From positions 1-36,218 of the forward strand of contig CAZXOP010000007.1 of the NCBI GenBank assembly GCA_964642235.1: a stretch of 36,218 bases of DNA, in the 5' to 3' direction. Positions 33,022 to 36,218 of this stretch are shown here, piece by piece. Position 1 is the first letter of the stretch. The number at the start of each line of letters is the position of its first letter. The notes beneath the pieces are model-generated. The model saw only the letters and a program-made list of their open reading frames with translations. It had not been told where the DNA came from and did not search any database. A program made the position numbers and the translations under genes. Origin of the DNA: CAYSND01 sp964642235 (GTDB lineage Bacteria > Bacteroidota > Bacteroidia > Bacteroidales > UBA932).

Positions 33022-33538
33022 CAAAGTAGTAGAACTTATCTATACGCTTGAAGTAGAAGGGAATGTAGCAGATCAAACAACAGAAGAAAACCCTCTTGAT
33101 TTTATCTTCGGAACAGGCTCACTCCTCCCGGAATTTGAAAAAAATATCTTAAAAAAGAGAGTTGGAGACAATTTTGATTTTAAGCTCAGTGCAGCTAATG
33201 GATATGGCGAATATGATCCTGAGGCAATAATTGAACTTCCAAAACATATTTTTGAGGTTGACGGAGTGGTAAAAGAAGACCTTTTGGTGGTTGGAAACAC
33301 CATCCCTATGATGAACAATATGGGTGGAATTATGCCGGGAGTAGTGATGGAAGTTCTACCTGAAGCTGTTGTGATGAATTTCAATCATGCATTAGCCGGA
33401 AAAGAGCTCCATTTCACAGGGAAAATTTTAACCATCCGCGAAGCTACTGAACAGGAGCTAAAAGATGGGTTACATGGTGAGAGAAAAGCGCACAATTGTA
33501 GTGAAGGTGGGTGTTCAAGTTGCAGTGGTTGCCATTAA
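33005..33538 (+). CDS. slyD: SlyD-like FKBP-type peptidyl-prolyl isomerase with metal-binding tail
   Basis: A 177-residue protein. The FKBP part is split by the insert-in-flap (chaperone) domain, as in SlyD: NPLDFIFGTGSLLPEFEKNI then GDNFDFKLSAANGYGEYDPE, the flap domain with PKHIFEVDG and the later VMNFNHALAGKELHFTGKIL that returns to the FKBP. The C-terminus is short and rich in Cys and His (residues 163-177, HNCSEGGCSSCSGCH), which fits binding of Ni or another soft metal. The overlap with nhaC suggests co-translation. Its stop overlaps the convergent flavoprotein stop in a TTAA. Confidence 0.92.
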   Translation: MEITNNKVVELIYTLEVEGNVADQTTEENPLDFIFGTGSLLPEFEKNILKKRVGDNFDFKLSAANGYGEYDPEAIIELPKHIFEVDGVVKEDLLVVGNTIPMMNNMGGIMPGVVMEVLPEAVVMNFNHALAGKELHFTGKILTIREATEQELKDGLHGERKAHNCSEGGCSSCSGCH

Positions 33539-35109
33539 ACTTCCCCCCTCTCCCCTATTTTTAATGCACAATTAATCCCATCTAACGCAGAAGAGACTAT
33601 CCCTCCTGCGTAACCGGCACCCTCTCCGCAAGGATAGAGCCCTTCAAGATTAATATGTTGCAGAGTTTCGGGGTTCCTCGGAATCCTTATTGGTGAAGAG
33701 GTTCTTGACTCAACTCCCAATAAAAGTGCCTCCGAAGTATAATAGCCTTTCATCTTTTGATTAAAAAGAGGGAAGGCTTTTTTTAATTTTAATGCAATTA
33801 CCTCCGGCAATATTTCATCTAATGGGAACCCGACCGCACCGGGGATATATGAGGTAGAGGGGAGTTTGCTTGAAACTACTTGCTTCCCTTTTTTTGAATG
33901 GACAAAGTCTGTCATTCTCTGCGCAGGTGCTTTCAAAGAGGAGGTAGCATTAAAAGAAGCTATCTCCATACTTTTCTGGAAATCAAGCATCTGAAGTGCA
34001 GTAGGAGGGGAATTGGGAGAGACATCTTGAGGTTCAATAGAGACTACTACCCCTGCATTTGCCCACTTAGAGTTCCTAAGGGAGGTGGACATTCCATTAA
34101 GGACAAGCTCCCCCGGAGCAGTAGAGGCAGGAACTAATATCCCACCGGGGCACATACAAAAAGAGAAGACTCCTCGCCCTTCCACTTGCGAAACCAGGGA
34201 GTACTCAGAAGGTGGAAGGTAATTTGCTGGGGTTGCACCGTATTGTATTTCATTAATCAAATGTTGTGGGTGCTCTACTCTCACCCCCATTGCAAACCCT
34301 TTAGGTTCCAATGCCCACCCTCTCGCTGCAAAGAGTTCATATATATCTCTTGCAGAGTGCCCGGAAGCTAAAATAACCTGATTTGCAGAGAAGGACTCTA
34401 TTGAATTGTTCTCTATTTTTTTGCAAATAACCCTCCACTCTCCCCCCTTCCGTTCCATATCGGTAACTCTAAGTCCGAAATGGAACTCTCCTCCGTACTC
34501 CAAAAGGGTCTTCCTTGCATTTTCGAGGAGACGAGGGAGAAGATCGCTCCCGATATGTGGGTGTGCCTCATAAAGGATTGTTTCATCGGCACCGAATGTC
34601 ACAAGATATCTTAACACTTCTGTTACATCGCCCCTTTTGCTCGATCTGGTATAAAGTTTACCATCAGAGAAGGCACCCGCTCCCCCCTCTCCAAAACAGT
34701 AATTGGAATCACTATTTACCAGAGCTTCTTTATATAGAGTGGCAATATCCCTTTTACGTTCCCTAACAGGATTACCCCTTTCGATAATAACTGGTTTAAA
34801 ACCTATTTGGATTAGCTTTATCGCCGCAAATAATCCGGCAGGACCCGATCCGATAATTATAACGGGTGGGGCTTTTTCTACTCTTTTGAAAGGGGGAAGA
34901 GTTTCATCAGGTAACTTTTCATCCTTAGTGGCTGCCAAGAGCCTATATCTGTAAACTATCTCTTTGGAACGTGCATCAAGCGAGCGTTTTATGATTTTAA
35001 CCTCTCCGATTTTCGCTATTGGAACACCTAATGCCTTGGCAGCACCCTTTCGCATCTCATCTTCACTCAATGGTTTAGAAACCGGGTATGGTATTTCGAA
35101 CTCTTTCAT
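33535..35109 (-). CDS. COG2509-type FAD-dependent protein
   Basis: A 524-residue flavoprotein. An N-terminal helper domain of about 75 residues (EIPYPVSKPLSEDEMRKGAA) precedes the Rossmann FAD motif at residues 87-92 (GSGPAG). Others are DSNYCFGEGGAGAFSDGKLY, the second nucleotide strand QVILASGHSARDIYELFAAR, and the closing GLYPCGEGAGYAGGIVSSAL, with the FAD-binding GEGAGYAGGI. It is a predicted oxidoreductase of unknown substrate. It starts on the last base of tsaD (TAATG). Confidence 0.9.
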   Translation of the reverse strand: MKEFEIPYPVSKPLSEDEMRKGAAKALGVPIAKIGEVKIIKRSLDARSKEIVYRYRLLAATKDEKLPDETLPPFKRVEKAPPVIIIGSGPAGLFAAIKLIQIGFKPVIIERGNPVRERKRDIATLYKEALVNSDSNYCFGEGGAGAFSDGKLYTRSSKRGDVTEVLRYLVTFGADETILYEAHPHIGSDLLPRLLENARKTLLEYGGEFHFGLRVTDMERKGGEWRVICKKIENNSIESFSANQVILASGHSARDIYELFAARGWALEPKGFAMGVRVEHPQHLINEIQYGATPANYLPPSEYSLVSQVEGRGVFSFCMCPGGILVPASTAPGELVLNGMSTSLRNSKWANAGVVVSIEPQDVSPNSPPTALQMLDFQKSMEIASFNATSSLKAPAQRMTDFVHSKKGKQVVSSKLPSTSYIPGAVGFPLDEILPEVIALKLKKAFPLFNQKMKGYYTSEALLLGVESRTSSPIRIPRNPETLQHINLEGLYPCGEGAGYAGGIVSSALDGINCALKIGERGEV

Positions 35110-36140
35110 TACATTTCGTTATAATCTAATGCCCTAGAGATAGGGGCGACATCGAGGTCGCAAAAAATTCCTTCTCTATATTTAAACAACCCTGTTATAG
35201 CAATCATCGCAGCATTATCGGTGGTAAACTTAAATTCCGGAATATAGGTATTCCATCCACGTTTCTCCCCTTCAAGGGAGATCCTCCCCCTTAGGGCAGA
35301 GTTGGCAGAGACTCCACCTGCAATAGCTATCTCCTTTATACCGGTCTGTTTAACAGCTAAAAGAAATTTATCCATTAAAATATCAATCAGAGTAGTTTGA
35401 TAGGAGGCGCAAATATCATTAATGTTCTTTGAGATAAAATCAGGATCCTCCTTAATACTATCTCGAAGGAAGTAGAGCAAAGAGGTCTTTATTCCACTAA
35501 AACTATAGTTCAAATCAGAGATATGCGGTTTGGAAAAACGGAACCTTTTGGGATCTCCATCCTTAGCAAGTTTATCTATCACAGGTCCACCCGGGTACCC
35601 CAATCCAAGAACTTTTGCACATTTATCAAAAGCCTCACCCACAGCATCATCTATTGTCCCACCGAGTATCTCAAATTTTAAGTAATCTTTCACCAAAACT
35701 ATTTGAGAGTGCCCCCCCGAAACAAGCAGAGTGAGAAACGGAAAGGAGGGGACATTTCTCTCTTTCCCCTTTTCGAGTATAAAATGAGAAAGTATATGCC
35801 CCTGAAGGTGGTTAACCTCGATTAAAGGTTTATTTAGGGAGAGGGAGAGACCCTTTGAAAAAGAGGTTCCGACAAGCAAGGAGCCCAAGAGTCCGGGACC
35901 TCGTGTGAATGCCACAGCATCTATCTGCTCCTTAGTTATCCCGGCATCGTTAATTGCTTGATTTACCACCGGGAGTATATTTTGCTGATGGGCACGGGAG
36001 GCAAGTTCCGGAATAACCCCTCCGTATTTACGATGCACCTCTTGCGAAGCCATAACATTGGAAAGGAGATATTCATCCCGAATAACTGCCGCTGAGGTGT
36101 CATCACACGAAGATTCTATTCCTAAAATTATAATTGACAT
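35109..36140 (-). CDS. tsaD: TsaD, tRNA N6-threonylcarbamoyladenosine transferase
   Basis: 343 residues from the ATG at 36140; the in-frame TTG at 36194 would add 18 residues that do not resemble TsaD, whose normal start is MSIIILGIESSCDDTSAAVI. It transfers threonylcarbamoyl to A37 of ANN-decoding tRNAs, with TsaB and TsaE. Visible are the ESSCDDTSAAV motif, the metal-binding His111 and His115 (HLQGH), and the ATP-binding GGHSQIV and GGVSANSALR with TDNAAMIA. Length is normal. The flavoprotein gene follows with a one-base stop/start overlap. The 78 bases upstream (36141-36218) show no clear TAnnTTTG. Confidence 0.96.
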   Translation of the reverse strand: MSIIILGIESSCDDTSAAVIRDEYLLSNVMASQEVHRKYGGVIPELASRAHQQNILPVVNQAINDAGITKEQIDAVAFTRGPGLLGSLLVGTSFSKGLSLSLNKPLIEVNHLQGHILSHFILEKGKERNVPSFPFLTLLVSGGHSQIVLVKDYLKFEILGGTIDDAVGEAFDKCAKVLGLGYPGGPVIDKLAKDGDPKRFRFSKPHISDLNYSFSGIKTSLLYFLRDSIKEDPDFISKNINDICASYQTTLIDILMDKFLLAVKQTGIKEIAIAGGVSANSALRGRISLEGEKRGWNTYIPEFKFTTDNAAMIAITGLFKYREGIFCDLDVAPISRALDYNEM

Positions 36141-36218
36141 ATAGAGAATAATTTCTGCGAAAATACTGATAAATTTTACTATTTTTGTGAACAAAACCGA
36201 ATTTCTATAAAAGTACTA

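Noticed and set aside
36141..36194. TTG start giving 18 extra residues to TsaD.
   Set aside because: The added residues are unlike any TsaD and the family normally begins at MSIIILGIESS.
1..36218. CRISPR arrays, tRNA or rRNA genes, insertion sequences, prophage genes.
   Set aside because: No spaced direct repeats, cloverleaf-like segments, transposase or phage motifs were recognised in the gaps, all of which are about 100 bp or shorter.

Overview
This 36.2 kb window looks like a chromosomal segment of a Bacteroidota bacterium, most likely Bacteroidales. The evidence is the Bacteroides-type promoter element (TAnnTTTG, sometimes with an upstream TTTG) in most intergenic gaps, a TonB-dependent receptor, a V-type ATPase operon carrying a DUF2764 gene, a methylmalonyl-CoA decarboxylase operon, low G+C, and dense packing with gene overlaps of 1 to 29 bp. 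I see no insertion sequence, prophage, CRISPR array, tRNA or rRNA, and no gene-free stretch longer than about 100 bp. The genus cannot be fixed from the sequence alone.

Layout. Position 1-345 is the 3' end of folD (+). Positions 355-8067 are a minus-strand block. Its upstream part is recF, dciA-like, pdxB and a DUF3108/TapB-like secreted protein with overlapping ends. Its downstream part starts at a new promoter near 4915 and holds two ATP-grasp ligases of the D-Ala-D-Ala ligase type, a GNAT acetyltransferase, a DUF4301 protein and a cyclophilin lipoprotein. From a divergent promoter region (8068-8172) the plus strand carries a TPR membrane protein, yebC, and then the propionate-forming, sodium-pumping methylmalonyl-CoA module: epimerase, carboxyltransferase, a lamin-tail/OadG fusion, biotin carrier and beta subunit, closed by a terminator. 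A TonB-dependent receptor follows, then a seven-gene V-ATPase operon (E, DUF2764, A, B, D, I, K) ending in a bidirectional terminator.

Positions 23477-27154 (-) hold an RRM protein and a second, split set of sodium-decarboxylase parts: a 100-residue repeat protein, a biotin carrier, a TerC-family membrane protein, a second beta subunit and a small OadG. No carboxyltransferase gene is present in this set. On the plus strand come a TIGR02757/DUF2400 protein, a zeta-toxin-like kinase with an overlapping 51-residue partner gene, a tldD/tldE-like protease pair, an NhaC-type Na+/H+ antiporter and a SlyD-like FKBP. The window ends with tsaD and a COG2509 flavoprotein on the minus strand.

How it fits together. 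The most coherent theme is sodium bioenergetics. Two OadB-type sodium pumps, a V-ATPase whose K subunit keeps the Na+ ligands known from Enterococcus hirae NtpK, and a Na+/H+ antiporter lie within about 23 kb. The least explained element is a cytoplasmic module (repeated IALALYL-like helices followed by an S-x-W-x-SK motif) found both at the C-terminus of the lamin-tail/OadG fusion and as a free-standing three-repeat protein. In both operons it is encoded directly upstream of the biotin carrier.
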